A stretch of DNA of 53,035 nt from CADCUY01 sp964242735 (lineage in GTDB: Bacteria; Actinomycetota; Actinomycetes; Actinomycetales; Quadrisphaeraceae). Where the stretch lies: assembly GCA_964242735.1 (NCBI GenBank), contig CAXTAK010000020.1, forward strand, positions 1-53,035, given 5' to 3'. The notes under the pieces are model-generated. The model saw only the letters and a program-made list of their open reading frames with translations, was not told where the DNA came from and made no database searches. Positions 14,908 to 24,079 of this stretch are shown piece by piece (the first letter of the stretch is position 1; each line of letters opens with the position of its first letter). The position numbers and the translations under genes were made by a program.

Positions 14908-16920
14908 ATGAGCACCCCGCCAGGCCCGACCGTGCTGACCGATCCCCTCGAGCCCTCGCGGCCCGAGGGCCGGGCCGAGCCCGTGGCACCCGCCAAGCCC
15001 GTGCAGGTGCTCGACCGCGTCGTCATCCGCTTCGCCGGCGACTCCGGTGACGGCATGCAGCTGACCGGCGACAGGTTCACCGCCGAGACGGCGACCATGG
15101 GCAACGACCTGGCGACGCTCCCGAACTTCCCGGCCGAGATCCGCGCCCCCGCCGGCACCCTGCCCGGGGTCTCCAGCTTCCAGCTGCACTTCGCCGACCA
15201 CGAGATCTCCACCCCCGGGGACGCGCCCGACGTGCTGGTGGCGATGAACCCCGCGGCGCTGCGCGCGAACCTCCACGACGTCCCCCGCGGCGGGACCCTC
15301 ATCGTCGACACCGACGACTTCTCGAAGCGCAACCTCGCCAAGGTCGGCTACCACACCTCCCCCCTGGACGACGGCAGCCTGGAGTCGTACCGGGTGCACG
15401 CGCTGCCGATGACGTCGATGACGGTCGAGGCCCTGGCCGGTCTGGACCTGAGCCGCAAGGACGCCGAGCGCAGCAAGAACATGTTCGCCCTCGGGATGCT
15501 GTCGTGGCTGTACGACCGCCCCACCGAGGCGACGGAGCGCTTCCTGCGCGCGAAGTTCGGGCGCCGCGCCGCCGTCCTGGAGGCGAACCTGCGCGCCTAC
15601 CGGGCGGGGTGGGCGTTCGGGGAGACCACCGAGGGCTTCGCGGTGCGCTTCACCGTGCCCCCCGCCCCGGCGGAGGAGGGCACGTACCGCAACGTCACGG
15701 GCAACACCGCGCTCGCCTACGGCCTCGTCGCCGCGGCGCACCGCGCCGGGCTGCCGATCGTGCTCGGCTCCTACCCGATCACCCCCGCCTCCGACATCCT
15801 GCACACCCTGTCGGGGCTGAAGCGCTTCGGCGTCACCACGATCCAGGCCGAGGACGAGATCGCCGGCGTCGGCGCTGCCCTGGGCGCGTCCTTCGGTGGC
15901 TCCCTCGGCATCACCACGACCTCGGGCCCGGGCCTGGCGCTGAAGTCGGAGACCATCGGTCTCGCGGTGATGCTGGAGCTGCCCCTGGTGGTCGTCGACG
16001 TCCAGCGCGGCGGACCGTCGACGGGGCTGCCGACCAAGACCGAGCAGTCCGACCTGCTGCAGGCCCTGTACGGGCGCAACGGGGAGTCCCCGGTGCCGGT
16101 GATCGCCCCCGCGACCCCCACGGACTGCTTCGACGCCGCGGTGGACGCCGTGCGCATCGCCGTGCAGTACCGCACCCCGGTGATCCTGCTCTCCGACGGG
16201 TACCTGGCCAACGGGTCGGAGCCGTGGCGCCTGCCCCGTGTCGAGGACGTGCCCGCGGTGGACCCCGACTTCGCCACCGAGCCCAACGCCACAGGCGCCG
16301 ACGGGGTCACGCCCGCCTTCCGGCCGTTCCTGCGCGACCCCGACACCCTGGCGCGCCCGTGGGCGGTACCGGGCACCGCGGGCCTGGAGCACCGGGTCGG
16401 CGGGCTGGAGAAGGCCGACGTCACCGGGGACATCTCCTACGACCCCGCCAACCACGACCGCATGGTGCGCCTGCGCCGGGCGAAGGTGAAGGGCGTGGTG
16501 GTCCCCGACCTGGTCGTCGACGACCCGTGGGCGCACCAGGGCGAGCACGCGGGGGACCACGCGGGCCAGCACCCCGGGCAGGCGGAGGTCCTCGTGCTCG
16601 GGTGGGGTTCGACGTCCGGACCGATCACCGCCGCGGTGCGCGCCGCCCGCCGGCAGGGCCTGTCCGTCGCGCAGACGCACCTGCGCCACCTGCAGCCGTT
16701 CCCCGCGAACCTCGGCGAGGTGCTGCGCACCTACCCCAAGGTGCTCGTCCCGGAGATGAACCTCGGTCAGCTCGCCCTGCTGCTGCGCGGGCGGTACCTC
16801 GCCGACGTCACCAGCTGCAACCAGGTGCGCGGGTTGCCCTTCACCTCGCACGAACTGGTGGACGCCATCACCGACCTGCACCACCAGAGCCCCCACGCCC
16901 TCCACGGAGAGACCCGATGA
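14908..16920 (+). CDS. korA: 2-oxoglutarate:ferredoxin oxidoreductase subunit alpha
   Basis: With KorB, oxidatively decarboxylates 2-oxoglutarate to succinyl-CoA using ferredoxin, a CoA-linked alternative to the dehydrogenase complex. About 670 residues from ATG 14908 (GAGGAC site upstream; an in-frame ATG at 14863 is less likely). The gamma-type domain comes first (VVIRFAGDSGDGMQLTGDRF, LPNFPAEIRAPAGT). The alpha domain follows (GLPIVLGSYPITPASDILH, EDEIAGVGAALGASFGG, RGGPSTGLPTKTEQSDLLQA), then a C-terminal part with VLVLGWGSTSGPI. Stop and korB start overlap (ATGA). Confidence 0.95.
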   Translation: MSTPPGPTVLTDPLEPSRPEGRAEPVAPAKPVQVLDRVVIRFAGDSGDGMQLTGDRFTAETATMGNDLATLPNFPAEIRAPAGTLPGVSSFQLHFADHEISTPGDAPDVLVAMNPAALRANLHDVPRGGTLIVDTDDFSKRNLAKVGYHTSPLDDGSLESYRVHALPMTSMTVEALAGLDLSRKDAERSKNMFALGMLSWLYDRPTEATERFLRAKFGRRAAVLEANLRAYRAGWAFGETTEGFAVRFTVPPAPAEEGTYRNVTGNTALAYGLVAAAHRAGLPIVLGSYPITPASDILHTLSGLKRFGVTTIQAEDEIAGVGAALGASFGGSLGITTTSGPGLALKSETIGLAVMLELPLVVVDVQRGGPSTGLPTKTEQSDLLQALYGRNGESPVPVIAPATPTDCFDAAVDAVRIAVQYRTPVILLSDGYLANGSEPWRLPRVEDVPAVDPDFATEPNATGADGVTPAFRPFLRDPDTLARPWAVPGTAGLEHRVGGLEKADVTGDISYDPANHDRMVRLRRAKVKGVVVPDLVVDDPWAHQGEHAGDHAGQHPGQAEVLVLGWGSTSGPITAAVRAARRQGLSVAQTHLRHLQPFPANLGEVLRTYPKVLVPEMNLGQLALLLRGRYLADVTSCNQVRGLPFTSHELVDAITDLHHQSPHALHGETR

Positions 16921-18014
16921 CCACCACCCTCGGCATGCCCGCGCCCCGCTCGGGCACCGACGGCGTGCCCGCGCTGCCCGAGGCGGTCTCGCTGGGCAAG
17001 AAGGACTTCACCTCCTCCCAGGAGGTGCGCTGGTGCCCCGGCTGCGGGGACTACGCCGTCCTCGCCGCCGTGCAGGGGTTCCTGCCCGAGCTGGGGCTGC
17101 GCCGGGAGAACATCGTCTTCATCTCCGGCATCGGGTGCTCCTCGCGCTTCCCGTACTACCTCGACACCTTCGGGATGCACTCCATCCACGGTCGCGCCCC
17201 AGCCATCGCCACGGGCCTGGCGACCTCCCGCGGCGACCTGTCGGTGTTCGTGGTCACCGGTGACGGAGATGCCCTCTCCATCGGGGGCAACCACCTGATC
17301 CACGCGATGCGCCGCAACGTCAACATGACGATCCTGCTGTTCAACAACCGCATCTACGGGCTCACGAAGGGCCAGTACTCCCCCACCTCGGAGACGGGCA
17401 AGGTCACCAAGTCGACCCCGGCGGGCTCCCTCGACGCCCCCTTCAACCCGGTCTCCCTGGCGCTGGGCGCCGAGGCGACGTTCGTCGCGCGCACCCTCGA
17501 CTCCGACCGGGCGCACCTGACGGGGGTGCTGCGCGCGGCGGCCGCCCACCGGGGCACCTCCCTGGTCGAGATCTACCAGAACTGCCCGATCTTCAACGAC
17601 GGCGCCTTCGACGTGCTGAAGGACCGGGACGAGTCCGCAGCGCGCCTGGTGCGCATGGTGGACGGCGAGCCGCTGCTCTTCGGGGCCGAGGGCGCGCAGA
17701 AGGCCGTGGTGCGCTCGGCGTCCGGCTTCGGGGTGGAGGTGCTGGACGCCGCTCAGGCGGCGGCGGCCGGGCGGGAGGTGCTCGTCCACGACGCGGGCGC
17801 GGACGACCCCTCCGCGGCGTTCGCCCTCTCACGGCTCGACGACACCTCGATGGCGCACGTGCCCGTGGGCGTCTTCCGCGCGGTGGCGCGCCCGACCTAC
17901 GACGACCTCGCCCGCGAGCAGCTCGACGAGGCCCGCGCCGTCGCCGGCGGGCCCGCGACGGACGACGACCTGGCCGCCCTGCTCGCCGGCGGCGACACGT
18001 GGACCGTCGGGTGA
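16917..18014 (+). CDS. korB: 2-oxoglutarate:ferredoxin oxidoreductase subunit beta
   Basis: Thiamine-diphosphate subunit of KorAB. The 365 residues show VRWCPGCGDYAVL (cluster ligand cysteines), SGIGCSSRFPYY, GRAPAIATGLA, the ThDP motif GDGDALSIGGNHLIHAMRRN, and IYGLTKGQYSPTS. A further Cys is in EIYQNCPIFND. The C-terminal 120 residues are less conserved. Translationally coupled to korA. Confidence 0.95.
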   Translation: MTTTLGMPAPRSGTDGVPALPEAVSLGKKDFTSSQEVRWCPGCGDYAVLAAVQGFLPELGLRRENIVFISGIGCSSRFPYYLDTFGMHSIHGRAPAIATGLATSRGDLSVFVVTGDGDALSIGGNHLIHAMRRNVNMTILLFNNRIYGLTKGQYSPTSETGKVTKSTPAGSLDAPFNPVSLALGAEATFVARTLDSDRAHLTGVLRAAAAHRGTSLVEIYQNCPIFNDGAFDVLKDRDESAARLVRMVDGEPLLFGAEGAQKAVVRSASGFGVEVLDAAQAAAAGREVLVHDAGADDPSAAFALSRLDDTSMAHVPVGVFRAVARPTYDDLAREQLDEARAVAGGPATDDDLAALLAGGDTWTVG

Positions 18015-18056
18015 GCGGTCGGTGAGCCGGCTGGCGCCGGCGGTCGACGTCGCGAG

Positions 18057-19016
18057 GTGAAGGACCGCCTCGGGCTGGGCTACGGCATCGCGGCCTACAC
18101 CCTCTGGGGCGCGTTCCCCCTGTACTTCCCCCTGCTCGCCCCGGCGGGGGCGCTGGAGGTGCTCACCCAGCGGGTGCTGTGGTCGCTGGTGGTCTGCGCG
18201 CTGCTCGTGCTCGTGCTCGCCGCGGTCCAGCGCCGGCGGGGTGTGCCGAGCGTGGTCGGCGAGCTGGTCGCCCTCGTTCGTCGCCCGCGCGACGTCGGGC
18301 TCCTCGGGGTCGCGGCCGCGCTCATCGGCGTGAACTGGCTGATCTTCATCCACCTCAGCCTGTCCGCGCGGCCGGTCGAGGCCTCACTCGGCTACTACGC
18401 GACGCCCCTGGTGTCGGTACTGCTCGCCGTCGTCCTGCTGCGCGAGCGCCTGCGCCGGCTGCAGGGCGTGGCGCTGACCCTCGGGACCCTCGCCGTGGTG
18501 CTCCTGACCGTGGAGGTCGGAGCGCCACCGCTGCTGGGTCTGGGCCTGGCGGTGAGCTTCGCCCTGTACGGGCTGGTGAAGAAGCGCGTGGGCCGAGGGG
18601 TCAGCGCGCTCGCGGGCCTGAGCGTGGAGACGGCGCTGCTCGCGCCGGTGGCGCTCGCGGTGGTGGTGTGGCTGGAGGTCACGGGTCGCTCCACCTTCGC
18701 CTCGGAGGGGACCGGGCACGCGCTGCTGATGGCGAGCGCCGGGGTCGTGACCGCGGTGCCGCTGCTGCTGTTCGGGGCGAGCGCCCGGCGGCTGTCGCTG
18801 ACGGCGGTGGGGGTGCTGCAGTACCTCACCCCCACGCTGCAGCTGGTCCTCGGGGTGCTGGTGATCGGCGAGCGGGTCCCCGGGCCGCGGTGGGTGGGGT
18901 TCGCGCTGATCTGGGCGGCGCTGGTGGTGTTCACCGTCGACGCGGTGCGCGCCGGGCGTGCCCCAGCGGTGGCCCCCGCGGCTGAGATCGGCCCCCTGGT
19001 CCCCGTGCCCCGGTGA
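18057..19016 (+). CDS. rarD: RarD/EamA-family membrane transporter
   Basis: A 319-residue protein with about ten hydrophobic segments in two EamA halves. It starts KDRLGLGYGIAAYTLWGAFPLYF, characteristic of RarD, and includes NWLIFIHLSLSARPVEASLGYY and LQYLTPTLQLVLGVLVIGE. Such proteins are drug/metabolite transporters of unknown substrate. GTG start with a weak GCGAG site, 42 nt after korB and possibly in the same transcript. Confidence 0.9.
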   Translation: MKDRLGLGYGIAAYTLWGAFPLYFPLLAPAGALEVLTQRVLWSLVVCALLVLVLAAVQRRRGVPSVVGELVALVRRPRDVGLLGVAAALIGVNWLIFIHLSLSARPVEASLGYYATPLVSVLLAVVLLRERLRRLQGVALTLGTLAVVLLTVEVGAPPLLGLGLAVSFALYGLVKKRVGRGVSALAGLSVETALLAPVALAVVVWLEVTGRSTFASEGTGHALLMASAGVVTAVPLLLFGASARRLSLTAVGVLQYLTPTLQLVLGVLVIGERVPGPRWVGFALIWAALVVFTVDAVRAGRAPAVAPAAEIGPLVPVPR

Positions 19017-19129
19017 CTCCGCCGGTGGCGACCGGCGAGGGAGGGAGGACACGCCGACGACCCGTGCCCGAGACGTCCCGTCATGCCACGCCCTGTCACC
19101 AGGGTTCGGTGTGAGCCCGATCACCTCGG

Positions 19130-20519
19130 GAGTGCGGCCCGTACGCGGCACCGCTCGACTGGGACCGGGCACACGGCGGCGAGGACGTCAGCATCGCCTT
19201 CTCGCGCCTGCGCCCGACCACGGACAGCGCCGAGCGCAGCGTGCTCACCAACGCCGGCGGCCCCGGGGGCCCGGGCCCGACCCTGCCGCTGGTGCACCTG
19301 GCCACCGAGCGCACGCGGCTGACCGAGAGCCGCGACATCATCGGCATCGACGTCCGGGGGACGGGTGGTTCCACGAACGCCGCCTGCGCGGGCGCGGCGT
19401 CCACCCTCGACGAGCTCGACCCCCGTGACCGCTCGGAGGCCAGCACCACGCTGATCCTCGACCTCGACGAAGCCACCGCCCGCACCTGCCAGGACGCCAC
19501 CGGTGACCTCTCACCGGTGATCAGCACCGAGCAGACCGTGCGCGACCTCGAGCTTCTGCGCGACCTGCTCGACCTGCTCGACCGCGAGCGGATCGGCTGC
19601 AGCGGCGGCACGTGGCTCGGTGCCGCGCACGCCACGTGCTTCCCCGAGCGGGTCGGCGCCCTCGTGCTCGACGCGAACACCGAGTTCACCGCCGACTGGC
19701 CGGAGACCTCCGAGCGCCGGTTCACCGTCGACTCCCCGCCGTGGGCCGCGCGCTACGACGCCCGCTCCGGCACCGGCTCGACACCCGAGGAGGTGCGGGC
19801 GACGTACGGGGCGCTGCGCGCCCGGCTGGCGGAGCAGCCGATCCCCCTGCTGCCCGGCATCGAGGTCGGCCCGGTGCTGCTCGACGACCTGGTCATCAGC
19901 GCCCTGTGCAGCAGCGTCCAGCGACCTCGCCGACACCATCGCCGGCCTGCGTGACACCTCCGCCGAGCTGGGCGCCACCGGCCCGGTGAGCGCTCCGGGA
20001 GCTGGCGCGACGGTGCCCGGGCTGCCGGTGCCCGGAGCGACGCCCGCGCCCGCGACCCGCCCGGTGCCCGCTCCCCTGCGCTCGATGCTGCAGCGGGACC
20101 CCGAGCTCGCCGGTGGGGAGCCGGCGGCGGCCGTGGCCGCCGACGCCTTCGAGGCCACGTCCTTCCGCATCACCTGCAACGACACCCCGCGGGAGGGCGA
20201 CAGGGCCTCCCTGCTGCGCGAGTCGCAGGAGCAGGGTGAGCTGCACCCGCTGGTCGGGTGGTACACCCTCAGCAACCCGTGCGTCCCGCGGGATCGGCCC
20301 GAGTCGGCGACGCTGGCGCCCCGCACCGGCGAGGGCCCGTGCGTCGATGCCGAGGTCGAGGCGCACCTGCTCGACGGCGCACCCGCCCAGGACAGCACGT
20401 GCTCAGGTGTCGGGCTCCCCGAGCCGACACCGGAGCTGACCGCCGACACCACCGAGGAGCCACCGGAGGGCACCCCCGTGGAGCTCAACCGCTGGTACAG
20501 CCGGCTCAGCGGGCGCTGA
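19130..20519 (+). pseudogene. decayed alpha/beta hydrolase (TAP-like peptidase S33 type)
   Basis: Remnant of a secreted tripeptidyl-aminopeptidase-like hydrolase. It starts abruptly within the conserved N-terminal block ECGPYAAPLDWDRAHGGED, preceded by a stop, so the start and signal peptide are missing. TNAGGPGGPG (oxyanion region) and the elbow G-C-S-G-G-T-W-L-G with its Ser remain. Near 19915-19925 the reading frame shifts by one base (ALCSSVQ into SSDLADTIAGL). The remaining frame runs to TGA 20517-20519, but no clear catalytic Asp or His block is visible. The total is shorter than the roughly 500 residues usual for the family. Confidence 0.75.
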
Positions 20520-20902
20520 CGGCACCAGAGCGGACCCGGCGCCCGCTCGGAGTGATCGCCTCCGGGCACGTCCCTGACAGCGCGGGTGACCGGCATGACG
20601 CCGCTGCCGCCTCGTCGGGGGACACCACCGGAGGGCCCGAGCTCGTCGAGGACTCGTGGCCGCACCTGGAGCGGGCACCCGGCGACGTGGTCGCGCGAGG
20701 CGACCTCCTGCCGATGCGCTCCTCGTCGCCCTGGTGCGGTAGCACGGGATCAGCACCACGTGGACCCCTGACCGAGGTCTGCGCCCCTTCGACGGCATCA
20801 CCGTCGGCGACCCGTTCGCCTGAGCGGGTCGCCGTGCTGGTGCGAGACGCCCTCCTGCTCAGCGAGCGCGCACAGCGAACTGGAACGCTTCGTCGGGGCG
20901 GC
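20520..20902. other. 383-bp gap without a credible gene
   Basis: Between the hydrolase pseudogene and the prenyl synthase stop. A short coding-like stretch is present on the plus strand (ending VLVRDALLLSERA) without start, ribosome binding site or recognisable family. It is probably decayed DNA continuing the pseudogene region. No hairpin stands out. Confidence 0.5.
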
Positions 20903-21925
20903 TCAGCGGTCGCGGTCGGTGACGCCCCACGCGAAGGCGGTCAGGGCGTCCTTGACCGGCCCGTCCTCCAGGGGCGCGAGCGCGTCGACGGCGCGCCCGG
21001 ACCACAGGCGGGCCTGCTCCATCGCCTCCTCGGTCACCGTGGAGCTCCCGAGCGCCAGCAGCACCCGCGCCAGCGCCTCGTCGTCACCGAGGTCGGCGTC
21101 GAGCAGCGCCACGAGCCCCGCCGCGTCGGCGTCGCCGCGCACGGCGCGGTCGCGGGCGAGCAGCGTCGGCAACGTGGCCACACCCTCGCGCAGGTCGGTG
21201 CCGGGCACCTTGCCCGTCCGCTCGGCGCGGGCCCGGGGATCGGAGAGGTCCAGGACGTCGTCGGCCAGCTGGAAGGCGACGCCGACGGCCTCGCCGTAGG
21301 CGACGAGCACCGCGACGACGGACTCGTCCGCGCCGCTGAGCTCGGCGCCGTAGCGGGCGGAGGTGGCGATGAGCGACCCGGTCTTGTCGGCGAGCACCCG
21401 CAGGTGGTGCGCGACGGGGTCCTCTCCGGGGCGGGGCCCCATCGTCTCGTGGAGCTGCCCGAGGCAGAGCCGCTCGAAGGTCTCCGCCTGGAGCCGCACC
21501 GCCCAGGGACCGAGCTCGGCGACCAGGCGCGAGGCGCGGGCGAAGAGCAGGTCACCGGTGAGGATCGCCACCTCGTTGCCCCACACCTCGTGCGCGGAGA
21601 CCGCGCCGCGGCGCAGCGGGGCGGAGTCCATGACGTCGTCGTGGTACAGGCTCGCGAGGTGCGTCAGCTCCACCGCCGTGGCGGCGGTCAGCACCTCGGG
21701 GCGCGAGGGGTCCCCCAGGTGCGAGGCCAGCAGGGTGAGCATCGGTCGAACGCGCTTCCCGCCCGCCAGGACCAGGTGGCGCGAGACGGCGTCCACGAGG
21801 TCGTCCACGTGGCTGACGGCCTCGAGGAGGCGCTCCTCCACGGCGTCCAGGCCGCGGGTGAGCTCGGCGGTGAGGTCGGAGGCCCCTGCCGCGCCCACCA
21901 CGTCTCCAGGGTAGGTGGTGGTCAT
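20903..21925 (-). CDS. polyprenyl diphosphate synthase (menaquinone side chain type)
   Basis: Trans-isoprenyl diphosphate synthase that builds a long prenyl chain from IPP. The 340 residues show GGKRVRPMLTLL, the first Asp-rich motif in LASLYHDDVMDSAPLRRG, the lysine block K-T-G-S-L-I-A, and the second Asp-rich motif AFQLADDVLDLSD. Start ATG 21925 has an AGGAG site. It lies 19 nt after the reductase and close to menG, so it very probably supplies the menaquinone tail; chain length cannot be read. Confidence 0.93.
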   Translation of the reverse strand: MTTTYPGDVVGAAGASDLTAELTRGLDAVEERLLEAVSHVDDLVDAVSRHLVLAGGKRVRPMLTLLASHLGDPSRPEVLTAATAVELTHLASLYHDDVMDSAPLRRGAVSAHEVWGNEVAILTGDLLFARASRLVAELGPWAVRLQAETFERLCLGQLHETMGPRPGEDPVAHHLRVLADKTGSLIATSARYGAELSGADESVVAVLVAYGEAVGVAFQLADDVLDLSDPRARAERTGKVPGTDLREGVATLPTLLARDRAVRGDADAAGLVALLDADLGDDEALARVLLALGSSTVTEEAMEQARLWSGRAVDALAPLEDGPVKDALTAFAWGVTDRDR

Positions 21926-21944
21926 CTCGCCGCTCCTCGTGTGC

Positions 21945-23231
21945 TCATCGGGCGGGGGCCATCCGGGAGAGGGTGGCGACGACGCGGTCCGCCACGTCCC
22001 CACCCCGTGGTTCGGCGAGGTTGGCGAGCAGTTTGACGACCAGGTGCATCACCAGGGGCCGCGGCAGGCCGTGGCGCACCGCAGCGGCCATCACGGCGGG
22101 GTGCTCGATGAGGCGGGCGAAGGTGCGACCCAGCGTGAAGTACCCGCCCAGCTCCGCGCGAAGCCCCGCCGGGTAGGCGGCCAGGGCGCGCTCACGGGCG
22201 GCGCCGTCGCGGGCGTGCAGCGCGGTGGCGGCCACCTCGGCGGCGAGGCGCCCGGAGTGCATCGCGTACTCGATGCCCTCGCCGTTGAAGGGGTTGACCA
22301 TGCCGCCGGCGTCACCGAGCAGCAGCATGCCCGCGGCGAGGTGGGGGGTGCGGTTGAAGCCCATCGGCAGCGCGGCGCTGCGCACCTCGCCGACCTGGTG
22401 GTCCTCGTCGAGCTGCCAGTGCGGGGGGGTGGTCGCGAGCCAGGAGCGCAGCAGGGCGCGCAGGTCGACGGCGGGCACCGCGCCCCGACCGCCGACGACA
22501 CCCAGCCCCACGTTCGCCGTTCCGTCACCGAGGCCGAAGATCCACCCGTACCCGGGCAGGAGGGCGCTGCGGCGCGGCTGCCCCGACCACAGCTCCAGCC
22601 AGCTCTCCATCCACGGGTCGTCGTGGCGGGGGGTGGTGAAGTAGGCGCGGGCCGCGACCCCGAGGGGTCGGTCGGTGCGCCGGGCGACGCCGATCGCGGT
22701 GGCCAGGCGGGCCGAGACCCCGTCGGCGGCCATCACCACCGGGGCGCGGTGGGTGACGTCGGGTCCGGTGCGGCGTCCGGCCCCGTCGACGGGGTGTCCG
22801 ACCACCCCGACGACCCGCCCGTGGTCGCCCTCGCGGACCGGCGCTGTGACGGCGGTGCACGTCGCCAGGCGGGCGCCGCTGCGCTCGGCGTGGCGGGCGA
22901 GGACCTCGTCGAGGTCGTGGCGGGAGCGCACGAGCCCGTGGTCGGGGAAGTTCGACAGCTGCGGCCACGGGAACTCGTAGGACCGCCCGCCGCCGACCAG
23001 GCGCAGCCCGAGGGTGCGCTGCCACCCGTCGGCGGGGTCGGTGGGCACGCCCATCGCGGTCAGCTCGCTGACCGCGCGGGGGGTCAGCCCGTCGCCGCAC
23101 ACCTTGTCGCGGGGGAAGGCCGAGCGCTCCAGCAGAAGGACGTCGGCGCCCGCGGTAGCGAGGTGGTGGGCGGCGGCGGCGCCGGCGGGGCCCGCGCCGA
23201 CGACCACCACGTCGGCGTCCTGGGAGGTCAT
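21945..23231 (-). CDS. geranylgeranyl reductase-family FAD oxidoreductase
   Basis: FAD enzyme that hydrogenates isoprenoid double bonds; in this context probably partial saturation of the menaquinone tail (MenJ-like role, inferred). The 428 residues start with the Rossmann motif VVVGAGPAGAAAAHHLA. They include RDKVCGDGLTPRAV (the C-G-D-G of the family), MAADGVSARLA, PGYGWIFGLGDGTANVGLG and LLGDAGGMVNPFNGEGIEYAM. The start overlaps the menG stop (ATGA). Confidence 0.92.
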   Translation of the reverse strand: MTSQDADVVVVGAGPAGAAAAHHLATAGADVLLLERSAFPRDKVCGDGLTPRAVSELTAMGVPTDPADGWQRTLGLRLVGGGRSYEFPWPQLSNFPDHGLVRSRHDLDEVLARHAERSGARLATCTAVTAPVREGDHGRVVGVVGHPVDGAGRRTGPDVTHRAPVVMAADGVSARLATAIGVARRTDRPLGVAARAYFTTPRHDDPWMESWLELWSGQPRRSALLPGYGWIFGLGDGTANVGLGVVGGRGAVPAVDLRALLRSWLATTPPHWQLDEDHQVGEVRSAALPMGFNRTPHLAAGMLLLGDAGGMVNPFNGEGIEYAMHSGRLAAEVAATALHARDGAARERALAAYPAGLRAELGGYFTLGRTFARLIEHPAVMAAAVRHGLPRPLVMHLVVKLLANLAEPRGGDVADRVVATLSRMAPAR

Positions 23232-23932
23232 GAGGTGACCACGGGCCGTCGCGCCCGGTGCAGGGCGACGATCCCCCCGGTCAGGTCGCGCCACTGCGGG
23301 TCGTGCCACCCGGCGTCGGCGAGCCACCCCGCCAGGGCGCGCTGGTCGGGCCAGGCGCGGATCGACTCGGCGAGGTAGACGTACGCCTCCGGGTTGCTGG
23401 AGGTGCGGCGGGCGAGCGCGGGCAGCGCACGCAGCAGGTAGGGGGCGTAGAGGGCGCGCAGCGCTCGAGCCGTGGGGTGGCTGAACTCGCACACCACCAG
23501 GCGCCCGCCCGGGCGGGTCACGCGCAGCAGCTCCCCGAGGGCCGCTCGGGGGTGGACGACGTTGCGCAGCCCGAAGGAGATCGTCACCGCGTCGAAGGCG
23601 CCGTCGGCGAAGGGCAGGGCGGTGGCGTCACCGGCGGTGAAGGGCAGGTCGGGGCGGCGCCGGGCGCCGACGGCCAGCATCCCGAGGGAGAAGTCGCACG
23701 GCACCGCCCGAGCGCCGAGGTCGGCGAAGGGCTCGGTGGAGGTGCCGGTGCCGGCGGCGAGGTCGAGGACGAGCTCGCCGGGGCGCACGTCCAGCGCCCG
23801 CACCACGGCGCGGCGCCACGCGCGGTCCTGGCGCAGGGAGAGCACGGTGTTCGTGGTGTCGTAGCGCTCGGCGACCTGGTCGAACATGGCCGCGACCTGC
23901 TCGGGACGCTTGGCGAGGTCGGCGCGGGGCAT
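23228..23932 (-). CDS. menG: demethylmenaquinone methyltransferase
   Basis: SAM-dependent C-methylation of demethylmenaquinone, the last step of menaquinone synthesis. The 234 residues show RYDTTNTVLSLRQDRAWRR, the SAM motif I LDLAAGTGTST, GDATALPFADGAFDAVTISFGLRNV, and RPGGRLVVCEFSHP, the UbiE/MenG signatures. ATG 23932 is preceded by GGAGGATGAGG; longer frames read through the divergent menF promoter. First gene of menG-reductase-prenyl synthase. Confidence 0.96.
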   Translation of the reverse strand: MPRADLAKRPEQVAAMFDQVAERYDTTNTVLSLRQDRAWRRAVVRALDVRPGELVLDLAAGTGTSTEPFADLGARAVPCDFSLGMLAVGARRRPDLPFTAGDATALPFADGAFDAVTISFGLRNVVHPRAALGELLRVTRPGGRLVVCEFSHPTARALRALYAPYLLRALPALARRTSSNPEAYVYLAESIRAWPDQRALAGWLADAGWHDPQWRDLTGGIVALHRARRPVVTS

Positions 23933-24066
23933 GGCCTCATCCTCCCACCGGGGCTGGTGCGCGGCCCCCGCCGCGGGCTCGTCTGATCGGTCACAGTGGG
24001 CCCTCCGCGCACGGGGGCGGACCCCGGTGAGAGCAAGCGCACGGCGGCGGGGCGCGGCGGCGGACG

Positions 24067-24072
24067 TACCGT
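24067..24072 (+). promoter_or_regulatory. menF -10 element, leaderless arrangement
   Basis: TACCGT at 24067-24072 is followed by 7 nt and the GTG at 24080, so transcription would begin at or next to the start codon. The same spacing recurs at menB, menE and menA. Confidence 0.5.
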
Positions 24073-24079
24073 GGCGAGG

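Noticed and set aside
13894..16905. About 1,000-codon leftward frame across htpX and korA
   Set aside because: Antisense of korA and out of frame in htpX; no motif and an extreme Gly/Arg/His composition.
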